From Topomyia yanbarensis (taxonomy: Eukaryota; Arthropoda; Insecta; Diptera; Culicidae), in NCBI RefSeq assembly GCF_030247195.1, contig NC_080671.1, forward strand, positions 197,022,676 to 197,086,675: DNA of 64,000 nucleotides. Direction: 5' to 3'. Both the position numbers and the translations under genes were made by a program. This document shows positions 44,801 through 53,980 of the stretch, piece by piece; the first letter of the stretch is position 1; every line of letters begins with the position of its first letter. The notes under the pieces are model-generated. The model ran no database searches. It had not been told where the DNA came from and saw nothing but the letters and a program-made list of their open reading frames with translations.

Positions 44801-45390
44801 AATGGGAACCTTACGTTTTCGTCTACCTAGATGACATCATCGTGGTAAGCGAAACGTTCGAGCATCACATACAGTTGCTCAAAGCAGTGGCCGATTGTCT
44901 AGCAAGAGCCAACCTAACCATCAATTTGGAAAAATCCCGTTTTGGAGTCCCCGAACTAAAGAGTCTTGGTTATTTGTTGAATCGGGACGGACTCAAGGTC
45001 AATCCTGACAAAATTCAACCCATTCTCGACTACGAGAGACCGGTTACCGTGACGAAACTACATCGTTTCCTCGGTATGTGCGGTTATTACCGCCGCTTCA
45101 TTGATCGGTTCAGTGAGGTCACTGCTCCCTTGACCGATCTGCTCAAAACGAAAACCAAGAGCTTAGTTTGGAACTCCGAGGCAGAACTCGCGTTCCTTAA
45201 AATTAAGGAACTTCTAGTCACTCCTCCAGTTTTAGTCCCACCAGACTTCTCCAAAGAATTCATTCTTCAGACAGACGCTAGTGACGTAGCAGTCGCTGCT
45301 GTTCTGGTGCAGGAGTATCCCGAGGGTGAGAAAGTAGTTGCTTACTTTTCGCACAAACTGACCACTCCCCAAAGGAAGGTCTGGCGGTGA
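41776..45390 (+). CDS. pol, first module: protease, RT, RNase H, integrase, then start of a second module
   Basis: The frame is entered by -1 shift at 41791-41797. Protease is at residue about 77 (ALLDSGSNATIMTKKLY). RT keeps FVYLDDIIVVS (about residue 389). RNase H is at about residue 536 (LQTDASDVAVAAVLVQ). The integrase zinc finger is near residue 760 (ECGTCKEI). The DDE core has Asp in VDYIGPLP (about 792), Asp in LLSDNAS (about 851) and Glu in NPVERTNRS (about 886). At residue 1001 (nt 44776) the sequence jumps back to MDQVLGRGKW of RT and repeats it. It ends at 45390 because a 22-bp deletion shifts the frame. The first module is complete except for the final integrase tail. Confidence 0.9.
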   Translation: MPLLPKKRDQNQLKSQLAVKQRSKEQLTIHPQIYDSFRPARDEDYDNSLSVETIVLDDPFDNRPFAIVAVYGKSFKALLDSGSNATIMTKKLYRKFSKSPLKRLERPFELRSANGQSLPIIGQAYLPYTFQNLTKVLCTLVVEHLTVNSILGMDFWRAFGISPEIQNCALLNSGQESEDDEEDEVPRESILTSEQLARVEEVKKCFQAVEPGKLSPTSFTEHRIVIKDEFQGAAPVCRYPYHMSPKKLSKVWEEVDRWRSMGIIEESDSDWSLNIVAVTKPDDSIRLCPDARPLNERTVRDAYPLPHPGRILGGLPKAKYLSTIDLKEAFLQVPLAKDSRKYTAFSVPGRGMFQFTRLPFGLVNSPATLVRLMDQVLGRGKWEPYVFVYLDDIIVVSETFEHHIQLLKAVADCLARANLTINLEKSRFGVPELKFLGYLLNRDGLKVNPDKIQPILDYERPVTVTKLHRFLGMCGYYRRFIDRFSEVTAPLTDLLKTKTKSLVWNSEAELAFLKIKELLVTPPVLVPPDFSKEFILQTDASDVAVAAVLVQEYPEGEKVVAYFSHKLTTPQRNYHATEKEGLAVIMAVEHFRGYLEGYHFRLVTDSSAITWILKTKWKTSSRLSRWSLELQLYDMSIEHRKGKDNVVPDALSRAVAAVSALSTSDWYCSMKSKVIQNPDDYADFKVENDQLFKYVNSKVVPCDSRFSWKLVPAPEFRQDLIQRTHENLLHVGYDKTIHEVQLRYYWPRMGSEVRKFIRECGTCKEIKAPFVPVQPEMGKSRATNAPWRMVSVDYIGPLPKSKRGNQHLLVVLDVFSKYVMLTPVRKIASTSLCTILREQWFNRHGSPEILLSDNASTFTSKEFSQFIKETSVKHWLNSRYHSQANPVERTNRSINTAIRAYARTEQRNWDVHISDVERILNTTVHSSTGFSPHFIIHGCEMASADDFSRISGEGDLETRHQQIDKIRGIVVKSLAKASEGIRHQYNLRHRKFSKPFETGQMDQVLGRGKWEPYVFVYLDDIIVVSETFEHHIQLLKAVADCLARANLTINLEKSRFGVPELKSLGYLLNRDGLKVNPDKIQPILDYERPVTVTKLHRFLGMCGYYRRFIDRFSEVTAPLTDLLKTKTKSLVWNSEAELAFLKIKELLVTPPVLVPPDFSKEFILQTDASDVAVAAVLVQEYPEGEKVVAYFSHKLTTPQRKVWR
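41791..41797 (+). promoter_or_regulatory. Slippery heptamer A AAA AAC for -1 frameshifting, gag to pol
   Basis: In the gag frame the codons are CTA AAA AAC, an exact X XXY YYZ site. Slipping back one base continues CPYCLKKRDQNQLKSQ into pol, while the gag frame stops 15 bp later. A downstream stimulatory fold was not identified by eye. Confidence 0.8.
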
Positions 45391-46637
45391 TAATGGCGGT
45401 TGAACACTTTCGAGGTTACTTGGAAGGTTATCATTTTCGACTGGTCACTGATTCGTCAGCGATTACATGGATACTGAAGACTAAATGGAAAACCAGTTCA
45501 CGTTTGAGTCGTTGGAGTTTAGAATTGCAACTCTACGACATGTCTATTGAGCACCGGAAAGGCAAGGACAATGTCGTTCCAGATGCGTTATCCCGGGCCG
45601 TAGCAGCCGTTTCCGCTTTGTCCACCTCAGACTGGTACTGTTCCATGAAGTCCAAAGTTATCCAAAATCCTGACGACTATGCCGACTTCAAAGTGGAAAA
45701 TGATCAACTTTTCAAGTATGTAAACTCGAAAGTTGTTCCGTGCGACTCGCGGTTTAGTTGGAAACTCGTCCCAGCACCCGAGTTCCGTCAAGATTTGATC
45801 CAACGTACCCACGAAAATTTGCTTCACGTGGGATACGATAAAACGATCCACGAAGTGCAGTTGCGATATTACTGGCCTCGTATGGGATCGGAAGTTCGAA
45901 AGTTTATTCGAGAATGTGGGACGTGCAAGGAAATCAAAGCTCCTTTCGTCCCAGTCCAGCCTGAAATGGGTAAGTCGCGTGCGACTAATGCACCATGGCG
46001 AATGGTTTCTGTGGACTATATTGGTCCTCTTCCAAAAAGCAAACGTGGCAATCAACACTTGCTTGTCGTCCTCGACGTCTTCAGCAAGTACGTCATGTTA
46101 ACCCCCGTTCGCAAAATCGCTAGTACGTCACTCTGTACGATACTGCGCGAACAGTGGTTCAATCGCCATGGTAGCCCGGAAATTCTGCTAAGCGACAATG
46201 CCTCCACTTTCACCTCGAAGGAGTTCAGTCAATTCATAAAAGAAACCAGCGTCAAACATTGGCTGAACTCCCGCTATCATTCGCAGGCTAACCCAGTGGA
46301 GCGAACAAATCGCTCGATAAACACCGCAATCCGGGCATATGCTCGAACCGAGCAGCGCAACTGGGATGTCCACATCAGTGATGTGGAGCGCATCCTAAAT
46401 ACTACCGTTCATTCCTCCACTGGGTTTAGTCCTCATTTCATTATACACGGGTGTGAAATGGCATCTGCCGATGACTTCAGCAGGATTTCCGGTGAGGGTG
46501 ACCTAGAAACAAGACACCAACAGATAGACAAAATCCGGGGGATTGTGGTCAAAAGTTTGGCAAAGGCAAGCGAGGGCATTCGACATCAGTACAACTTGCG
46601 TCATCGAAAGTTCTCCAAACCTTTTGAAACGGGACAA
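42892..46637 (+). repeat. Tandem duplication of an RT/RNase H/integrase segment (1884 bp and 1862 bp)
   Basis: Copy 1 is 42892-44775 and copy 2 is 44776-46637. They differ by a two-base change (AAGTTTCTT versus AAGAGTCTT) and a 22-bp deletion in copy 2 at about 45375. The unit is 628 codons, so the duplication is in frame. Both junctions share ATGG (ATGGACCAG at 42892 and 44776, ATGGTGTAC at 46638). Confidence 0.95.
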
Positions 46638-46817
46638 ATGGTGTACCGTCGAAACATGAAGTTGTCGAATGCACTCGAGTCTTACAATGCTAAACTTGGA
46701 CCACAATACTTACCGGCAAAAATTGTCTCAAAAAAGGGTGTGTCCTCCTACGAGCTGGAGGATTTAGCAGGTAAAAATCTCGGAGTTTGGCCAGCAAATC
46801 TCCTTAAACCAGCATAA
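45387..46817 (+). pseudogene. pol, second module after the frameshift, with the true integrase tail
   Basis: This repeats RNase H and integrase nearly identically to the first module and ends with the single-copy C-terminal tail (YNAKLGPQYLPAKIVSKKG, then WPANLLKPA). The 22-bp deletion between AAAGGA microrepeats (CCAAAGGAACTATC versus CCAAAGGAAGGTC) puts it out of frame with the upstream part. It has no start of its own and would not be made as part of the polyprotein. Confidence 0.85.
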
Positions 46818-48690
46818 AAAAACTTTTCCGTGCTGTTTGTGGACTGACGGTATGCTTTTATATGGATTACTCACTTGGGAGTTTTCCAAAAGCAGCCGTC
46901 AGTTCCCTACGGCAACAACACGGACTTTGGTCCGAAATAAAAAAAACAATAAACATTTCTCCGTCTTCTCTATTTTTATTGTGGAAGACCAACTCTGCCG
47001 CGAGAAGGTTCTTCAACACCTTCTTGCAATTTTCCAGAGCCACACTCACGCAGTGTGGTAAACAAACACTCGCACGAAATATATGCTCCGGCCCCGGTGA
47101 CGACTACGGTAGGGTGGAATACTCCACTAAAAACACTAATCTTATACCGTGCCGCTCTCCCGGGCACCGGACGCATCTAAACACACTACCTGCCGTGTTC
47201 GGCAAACAGAAACAAAGTTCTTTAGCGCCCCACTCGCGCAGTGAGGTAACCAAACAACTACAGTAAACGTATGCCCCGGGACCTGGCACGGCAGCGGCGA
47301 AGTGGAATTCCCACGCTTTAAAAAATATAAATTTTACACCGTGCGAGTTTTTAGGGTCCCGAACGCATCAAAAAAAAAACTTTCAGCCGTGTTCGGCAAC
47401 ATAAATTTTTTTCCCAAAAACCCCTCTTCATGGGGAACACTCGCACCTACGGGTGCACAAAATTATATATAATTTCCCCTTGTTTGGGGCAACTTTAAAA
47501 AACATATTCACCTATCAATACTTCGATAGGGACACACACAAACACTAGCGCGACTAATTCCCGACCGAAATAAAACACGAAATCGCGCGGAATCGTTTCA
47601 AAAATCGCGAATGAAAACAATTTGCTACCGCCGATTTCGCGTATTGTTTTGTTTTGATGATGATACCATCATCAATTTTGACAGTTTCTCCGATGTTCGC
47701 ATCAATGCTCTGCATCATGTAGGTGTAGCCCGATTTGGATCAGAGTGGTGTAAGTGGAAGAGCGAATGGGGTAAAACGATACCGTGTCTTCGATTTCGGG
47801 TCGATAGATACAATTTTATTTCGCATAATTTTGGGTTTGTGGTTAAACCTGGGGTGGTTCGTTTGATTCCAGCGGGAATCATTTTGATATTTTTAAAATT
47901 ATGCGAAAGACATTCTTTAGTCCCTCTCAAACGTTTCTTTTGCCCTGTACGAAGCGTTTTGAGGCGAAAAGGGACGAATATACAAATTTTTTGTCCGGAA
48001 TGTCTGTGAGTGGGAGAAACGATGACGTGTTATGCGGTATTGTATGAGTGAATGTATGAGTGTGGAATCGAACAGAGTGAATGAATGCATGTGTGAATGA
48101 TAAGATAAAATTGTTTTGGGGTTAATTCGAAGTGCTTATCGGAATGTGAATGATCGAGTAGGCCAGTGATTGAGGATGAATGAATGGGATAATGTATGAA
48201 TGTATTTGGATAGAAACCCCAGCACAAGGTTGTAGTACTGGTACCGTTAGGACACGAAAGACATTTTTGGACAGTTGATGAAAAAAACGTAATGCCGACT
48301 ACCGTTCCCCTGCAAGTTGAAACATTGAAAATTGTCAATGCCACTTGCCGAATTTTGGGAATTTCGAGTTGTTACCGATCTTGTTTTCGGATTGGATTTA
48401 GGGTTCAACCCATAACCGAATAATGACGATGGCTGATAGCCTCTCGCTTCGCGTATGCGGTCAGTATTATCAGACCAAACACAGGCAAACTTTTCACCAA
48501 TGAGTACATCCGGTCGATTAATTTTTTTGACATGAATTATTGATAAATTGCGGAAGAAATAATTAGGTGTAGTTAGTTTTTCTTTGTTTATTTATTTATT
48601 AATTTCGTTCATAATTATTGTATCGGTGTTAGGTGTTAGTTTAGAAAAAAAATTGTTGTCAATTTTTTTTCCACCCGGTGTGGGCGAGAT
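46818..48690 (+). other. 1.87-kb noncoding tract between pol and the 3' LTR
   Basis: No coding sequence was recognised; the 132-codon frame at 47611-48009 has no homology. Two imperfect tandem units of about 170-180 bp (about 47040-47225 and 47228-47410) share CACTC(A/G)CGCAGTG, GCACGGAGCG-like and TGCCGTGTTCGGCAA-type words. GAATG(A/T)ATG words recur around 48050-48200. Such tracts in large gypsy elements can hold antisense genes or packaging signals; none is shown here. Confidence 0.6.
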
Positions 48691-49806
48691 TGTAACCCGT
48701 CAGGGTAACAATTTAGCACTGGGTGGAAATATACCCTTTTTTTGCGTATACACTCCGTAGAGTGTATTGTTTACGTTAAAGTTATGCTCACCGCTGTTCG
48801 ATACCGTTCACATTTAGTTTGTAAATTTTTATATAGTTTTGCGTTTGTGAACGGTTTTGTGTAATCAGATAGGTGTAGTAATTTTTGTTTTATGTTTGTA
48901 TACAAGAAACATAGGGTTTAGATAGGCCACCGCTCTCCTCTTGCTGCAATAAGTGTGCTGGATATGCTGCACATATCGATGACAGTTATGCGGCGGTACT
49001 GTTTTTTTGGTGCTGGTTTTGGTGTTTGTTTTGGGTCGAGTAAAAAAAGGCGGCCATCGTGAAGTGACAGAAAGTGACGGACCACGGCATCAAACAGACG
49101 TCCAGATAATTTTTGTCTTTTCGGGACAGTTCCCCGCCACTAGAAGGAAGGATTCAGTGCGCGCGTGTGACGGCGATATAAAACCGTCGAATAGTGCCGG
49201 CCCGTGGTTCGGGCACTAGTGAAGTGAGTGGTGTTGGTTCGCCGAAGTGGGACAGCTAACCGTAAAGGAGCATTCTCGCGTCCCCGGCTAAAACCCAAGG
49301 AACCGAACACCGACCGTTCTCGCTATAGAGGATAAGTCGAACGAGCCTAGCTCTCCTCTATAGCTAATAGCCAAGGAGAACGAAGCAGGGTGGACAAAGG
49401 TTCCCCCTGGGAAGTGCACTGCGGTAACTTCCGGGATAGCTTGCGGCGATAGTTCGCCAACGTCGCTAGGGAGGTTCCAACAAAGGAGCCAAGCTCACCT
49501 CCCTAGCTAACCGCAAAGGACCGCTGCCGGAGCAGCCAACGGAACCCGGACAAGTACGCGGCCGTTGTTGTCCCGGCCTGCCGGAAGGAAACCGCCCGCC
49601 TTCCCTTCACCAGCAGCATTGGGATTCCGCATCAGCAGCAGTGGAGAGTAGGAGAGAAATAAACACGGTAAATTTAATTCATTTGTTTGTTTACTTTTCT
49701 TGTTGTTACGAAAATCCGAAATTCTGTAGAGGCACCTAGGCCGCCCTGAAAAGAAGGGTTCGCCGGGCAAACCAGAACCCGAGTAGTGGGCAAACCCCGA
49801 CTTACA
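48691..49806 (+). repeat. 3' LTR of the 11.7-kb gypsy element
   Basis: This is a near-identical copy of 38118-39234. It is preceded by GGTGTGGGCGAGAT, a short purine-rich tract, and followed by AAAT (49807-49810), matching the left flank. Confidence 0.95.
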
Positions 49807-50132
49807 AAATGTAATAAAATAATAGTTATATCTCCCTATTATCTTCGCGAAAAACATGTAATATGCTTATACGATCCTGCAATGAGTAAATGCAGAGGTG
49901 ATAGTACAATTCGACACAGATCTTTCAATAGGGCCAAAGTCGCAATGTACTCAAATGGAGAAAAATCAGTTTCAATATACGGTGATGCTTTTCTAAATGT
50001 AGTTTTTATTGTAGGTAGAAATTACTTTATGACCATGTTTTTCCGGAAGCATCTTTGGTTAAACCTTATGACAATATAACAAAGAATTTAATTCCTATGT
50101 GCTTTTAGTGGGTAGAAACTAAAAAAATGCTT

Positions 50133-50321
50133 ACGCCCAATTTGCATCCCAGTCGTGATTTCGCCCTTCAGCAACCACCATTTGCGGAAGGGCTAAACGG
50201 TGTACATAATTTTCAGAAGGGCGCGGTAAAAGGGCTAAACTGACTCTGTCTTGCTGGGTAGGGCTAGGTAAATGGGCGAGCTTGACAGTATACTTTTTAA
50301 TAGGGCTCAGCAAATGGGCGC
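50133..50321. mobile_element. MITE with ACGCCCAATTTGC ends
   Basis: ACGCCCAATTTGC at the left and GCAAATGGGCGC at the right are inverted. AGGGCTAA and GGGCG words recur inside. No coding sequence; duplication unclear. Confidence 0.5.
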
Positions 50322-50630
50322 ATAGAAACCCAATGTAAATGATAGGGCGCGTACATCTTTTCTTCGAATTTCATGAAAATATCGAAATATTCGAATGTTT
50401 ATGTGCAACAACTATCGAGTAGACATGATCCTAGTAGATATTGCTTATCATTTATATAATAGAACCGCCGTTTAAAGAATAATTTTGTGAATAATAACCG
50501 TACGCCCGGTTCTGTCAAAAATGTAAGTTTAGCCACAGAGAACAGACATCCATGATCGAACAAAAATATATGAAAAACGTGTGTAAACATTTGAATTAAT
50601 ATACGAAAAACACTAGAGCCGCCACACCAA

Positions 50631-50806
50631 CCTATCCCAACTATCCGTCAAATCGATTCCGGAACCGGTTCGAAATCCTGGATGGATTCAGCATGGAATC
50701 TAGCTCAAAGAAAACAACCGATTCCGACTCTATCGGTTGACGCATTTGAGCTGGAATTCATGCTGGAAGTCCGAATCGGTTCCGGACTAGTTTGACTGGG
50801 TAGAGG
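50631..50806. mobile_element. MITE with TCCGGAACCG-type palindromic ends
   Basis: CCTATCCCAACTATCCGTCA...GATTCCGGAACCGG at the left pairs with CCGAATCGGTTCCGGACTAG...GACTGGGTAGAGG at the right. A related design (other family) is seen at 60941-61077. Confidence 0.5.
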
Positions 50807-51291
50807 AATAACTGCTGTCAATTCTGTCGAACTCAGCTACAAAAAAACATGACGACAGTAGCGCACCTGGTTTAGATATCCAAACTACCTTCGAAACCGT
50901 TAGAGATTTTACACAAGTTGAATGCTGAAGATGGACGTCTGTTCTCTGTGGTTTAGCCTTTATATTCCATATGAGAAGAAGGGCCTAAGTCGAAATCTCG
51001 AAGAAAATGCATGTTTCGCCGTTTTGTTTTCTTTAATTATAAATCGAACTAAAAACCATTTTAACTAATTTTCACCTCAATCTTGTAGTATTTTTGTCGC
51101 ATAATGTCATAATAGCGAAAACGCAGTTTGTTTACATTTGCGATTTAAGCCCTAATGAAAGATCTATGTCGAATTCTGCATGCTTTAATTCTCGACAAAC
51201 ATATCAAATGGTCCTAAGTGCAAATTAGAGCCTCTCCTTGTTTACTTTCTCTTTCGATTATTATGGTGTCAGCATAAAACTTTTCAATATT

Positions 51292-51468
51292 AGGTTTGTT
51301 CCAGTACCAGGAGAAACTGGAAGCACTCCGGAGCAAACAGGGAGAAAATCGTTCCTGTACTATCTTCTTCTCTTTTTTCTTCTTCTGGTGGCAAACCGGA
51401 GTGAAAAGGAGCAAGAATTTTTTGCTCCGGAGCAACAGGGAGTAACTTCCATGTACTGGAACAAACCT
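51292..51468. mobile_element. MITE with AGGTTTGTT ends, copy 2
   Basis: AGGTTTGTTCCAGTACC and GTACTGGAACAAACCT are inverted, flanked by the 3-bp repeat ATT. Same family as 8598-8773 in the other orientation. Confidence 0.75.
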
Positions 51469-51582
51469 ATTGTTTCAGGATATATCGAAACACGCTGATT
51501 TCGACTAGCATATTATGCTAAGAGTTAATGAACAAACGTATAAACGGACGAGTTATTAGCGAAAGAGAAAATAAAGAGAAAC

Positions 51583-51806
51583 TCTCGCGTGTTTTTTTGA
51601 AAAGGGCCAGCAAGAATACTGTCAAAATTCAATTTCATTTTCAATTCATCGCCGGTTATAAATCACAACATCAGACGAAAGAGAAATCTTTTCTCTTTCA
51701 TAAAATGTTAACATCCATTCTCGGCGAGCTACGGTTTGTCCGGAATTTTCTCTCAAAGTGAATTTTGACGGCATGCTTATTGGCCGTTTACAAAAAAACA
51801 CGCGAG
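51583..51806. mobile_element. MITE with TCTCGCGTGTTTTTTT ends
   Basis: TCTCGCGTGTTTTTTTG at the left pairs with AAAAAAACACGCGAGA at the right. TGTCAAAATTCA/TGAATTTTGACG lies a little further in. Confidence 0.55.
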
Positions 51807-52441
51807 AACTGTCATTTTCACTTAGGACCATTTGACATGTTTTGGTAGAATTGTTAAATAAATAAATTCTAGAGAAAATTTTCAATAGGACGTAAGTAAC
51901 AATTAGAGATTCTCTTTGGGGTCTTTCTCTTCTGTTAATTACTCGGCCATTTCAACATTTACTACTAAACTCTTTGCATAATATTCTAGTAAAAACCATA
52001 TGTACTGTATATGTACCGATATGTACTGGAAAATTAGTGCAAAGTGTTGTAATGACGTCGTAATAAATTATTTAAAAGTCGCTAGGAAATTTTTGCACGC
52101 GATTTTCTCCGTTTCACGTTTCTGTTAGATATGATGTAACGAAAAAACGCTCTAGTATTCTGGTCTTTGAAGACAAAATGAAGATTTTTTATTAGATGTG
52201 AAGATATTCAAAAATTTGTAAAGTTATTTTGTGATATAACGAAGATTTCATTGTTGTGTGGTTCTAAGAGTGTCTTGCTGGCATCAGCATTGTTTTGTCT
52301 CGAATCTTTTGCGTAAGAATCGGTAAAGAAAAAAGAGCGTATTTATAACGCGAATACTTGATTCATATTCCGAAAAATTTACGATGGTAATATTCCAGTA
52401 TACCGAATTCCTAAGCGATTACTAAACTTTGCTTCTCTTAG

Positions 52442-53770
52442 GAGTCAGGTGGCGATAGAGGATTTGGATCTCATTTGAGTAGGATTTACAACGTTCCAAC
52501 CTTTTCGGATGTGACCATAATACTGGACAACGACTTAGAGGATGGGGGTGGAACCACTACTTTCTATGGCCACCGTGTGGTGTTGGCTAAGATGTGCGAG
52601 TATTTTCGGAAGATGCTCGGTTCATTTGAAAACGCTAACCAAGTAATACGCCTCCAAAACTTTCGAATCTCAGCGTTTGAGCAATGTATGCACTTTGCAT
52701 ATTTTGGATGGACGTACAAACTTGAACATATGTCGCTGGAGCAATGCAATCAGTTTTATGCTATGACAGAACTGCTGATGATCGATGTAGGTGATCATTT
52801 TAACAAATGGATTTGCAACAAAATCATTACATGGGAAAAGGACATTTGGACGCTCTTAACAATGGGAGTAAACTACGGTTTAAAAGAGTTATCTGAGAAA
52901 TGCATTTCACATTTCTCAGACATTGCCAACGAATTTCTTCGTTTTGAGTCGTTTGAGAAATTGCCTCTGATTGCCGTCCAGATGGTAGTCGCATGTAAAG
53001 CAATGAATTGCACCAGGGCTGAATTGTTACGAACTGTTCGACACTGGATTGTCGTTAACGGGGAAATGATTGACGCGAAAGAAAAGAAGGAATTGCTGCT
53101 GAAAGTGTCTCAACGCAAAATAATTTGTTATAAAGGCAAGAAACTTTTTCTTTATGGCAAAACGAGCCCGAAACATCGAACTATTAAACGCAATACTAAT
53201 GCAGAAGTACCGACGCCGCCTGAGTGGCTACTTACTACAGTAAAGCCATATGCTTTTACATCCCAGATGAAGTTTCAGAAATGCTTGCTGATTGATGGCA
53301 TTATATTCTTTCTTCAAAGCAACAGAACATTTGGCCTTGAATACATGTATTCACAGTCTGAGATTGATTTGAAATTCGAAATTAAAGGTCGATCAAAGAA
53401 TGGTGTTAAGACCCTCTGCAAACGGAACATTCACATCATTTCTGATTTTACTCGATCAAATCTTCGTCTAGTGCGACTGTTTTTCCCAGCGGTAAAATGT
53501 TGTGCTCTCAACGAAATCACTTTTGCGTTCAGTTGGAAAGCTGCTGGAGTGCAACCTAACATCTACAAGTTTGGCATTTTCAAAAACGATCTAACCATGG
53601 GGCAATCATCATTCGTATCTCACATTTACTACCAAGAAGTTAAGCCCAAAAACAGCACTTGCGGCAATTGTCCTCTGTCTTGGGATAGCGACAGCGACAA
53701 TTCGTGTTCATCCAGTTACAGATGTACCGGTTCAGAGTCCGACGATGATGACAGCGCTAAATGGTTCTAG
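52442..53770 (+). CDS. BTB-BACK domain protein
   Basis: A 443-codon frame opens after a splice acceptor (CTTCTCTTAG at 52441) with ESGGDRGFGSHLSRIYNVPT. A BTB domain follows (FSDVTIILDNDLEDGGG, FYGHRVVLAKMCEYFRKMLG, LQNFRISAFEQCMHFAYFG), then a BACK-like helical region to about residue 210. The C-terminal 200 residues have no recognised repeat, and the tail is acidic (SESDDDDSAKWF). BTB-BACK proteins usually act as cullin-3 substrate adaptors; the substrate is unknown. No kelch motif was seen. The real start is probably in an upstream exon: ATG 52384-52386 directly before GTAATA would splice in phase 0 through a 55-bp intron, but this is a guess. The coding part is otherwise intronless. Confidence 0.85.
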   Translation, partial: ESGGDRGFGSHLSRIYNVPTFSDVTIILDNDLEDGGGTTTFYGHRVVLAKMCEYFRKMLGSFENANQVIRLQNFRISAFEQCMHFAYFGWTYKLEHMSLEQCNQFYAMTELLMIDVGDHFNKWICNKIITWEKDIWTLLTMGVNYGLKELSEKCISHFSDIANEFLRFESFEKLPLIAVQMVVACKAMNCTRAELLRTVRHWIVVNGEMIDAKEKKELLLKVSQRKIICYKGKKLFLYGKTSPKHRTIKRNTNAEVPTPPEWLLTTVKPYAFTSQMKFQKCLLIDGIIFFLQSNRTFGLEYMYSQSEIDLKFEIKGRSKNGVKTLCKRNIHIISDFTRSNLRLVRLFFPAVKCCALNEITFAFSWKAAGVQPNIYKFGIFKNDLTMGQSSFVSHIYYQEVKPKNSTCGNCPLSWDSDSDNSCSSSYRCTGSESDDDDSAKWF

Positions 53771-53980
53771 TGTATCAAAGTGAACGAACGCTCTAGAATC
53801 GATTTTCATTCTTCGGGTTAGGTGTAGCTGTTTCAGTTTTTTTTGTTATTGTTTAACCTTAGTTATTTTATTGTTGAGTCGTGAGGGACGAATTTATTCC
53901 ATTCAATTCATATGAATTATGATGATTTTAAACCGCACTATAAATCAAAATTAAATTTTGAATTAATATTAACTATATGA

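Larger units (their letters stand above)
38118..49806 (+). mobile_element. Ty3/gypsy LTR retrotransposon, 11.7 kb, 1.1-kb LTRs, duplicated pol module
   Basis: LTRs at 38118-39234 and 48691-49806 differ at about four or five bases and one A-run length. AAAT flanks both sides. The internal part has a primer site right after the 5' LTR, gag, a -1 frameshift site, pol, an internal 1884-bp tandem duplication, and 1.87 kb of noncoding DNA before the 3' LTR. LTR similarity points to a recent insertion. The second pol module carries a 22-bp deletion, so the copy is unlikely to move on its own. Confidence 0.95.
49807..51197. other. Intergenic DNA with two MITEs, no gene
   Basis: Apart from the MITEs at 50133-50321 and 50631-50806, only short non-homologous frames are present. 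Confidence 0.4.
51198..51842. mobile_element. MITE with CATATCAAATGGTCCTAAGTG ends, containing two nested MITEs
   Basis: AACATATCAAATGGTCCTAA at the left and TTAGGACCATTTGACATGTT at the right are inverted. Inside lie the AGGTTTGTT MITE (51292-51468) and a segment with TCTCGCGTGTTTTTTT ends (51583-51806). Confidence 0.55.

Noticed and set aside
47611..48009. 132-codon frame in the gypsy 3' noncoding tract
   Set aside because: No recognised domain, odd composition and no start context; not supported as an env or extra gene.
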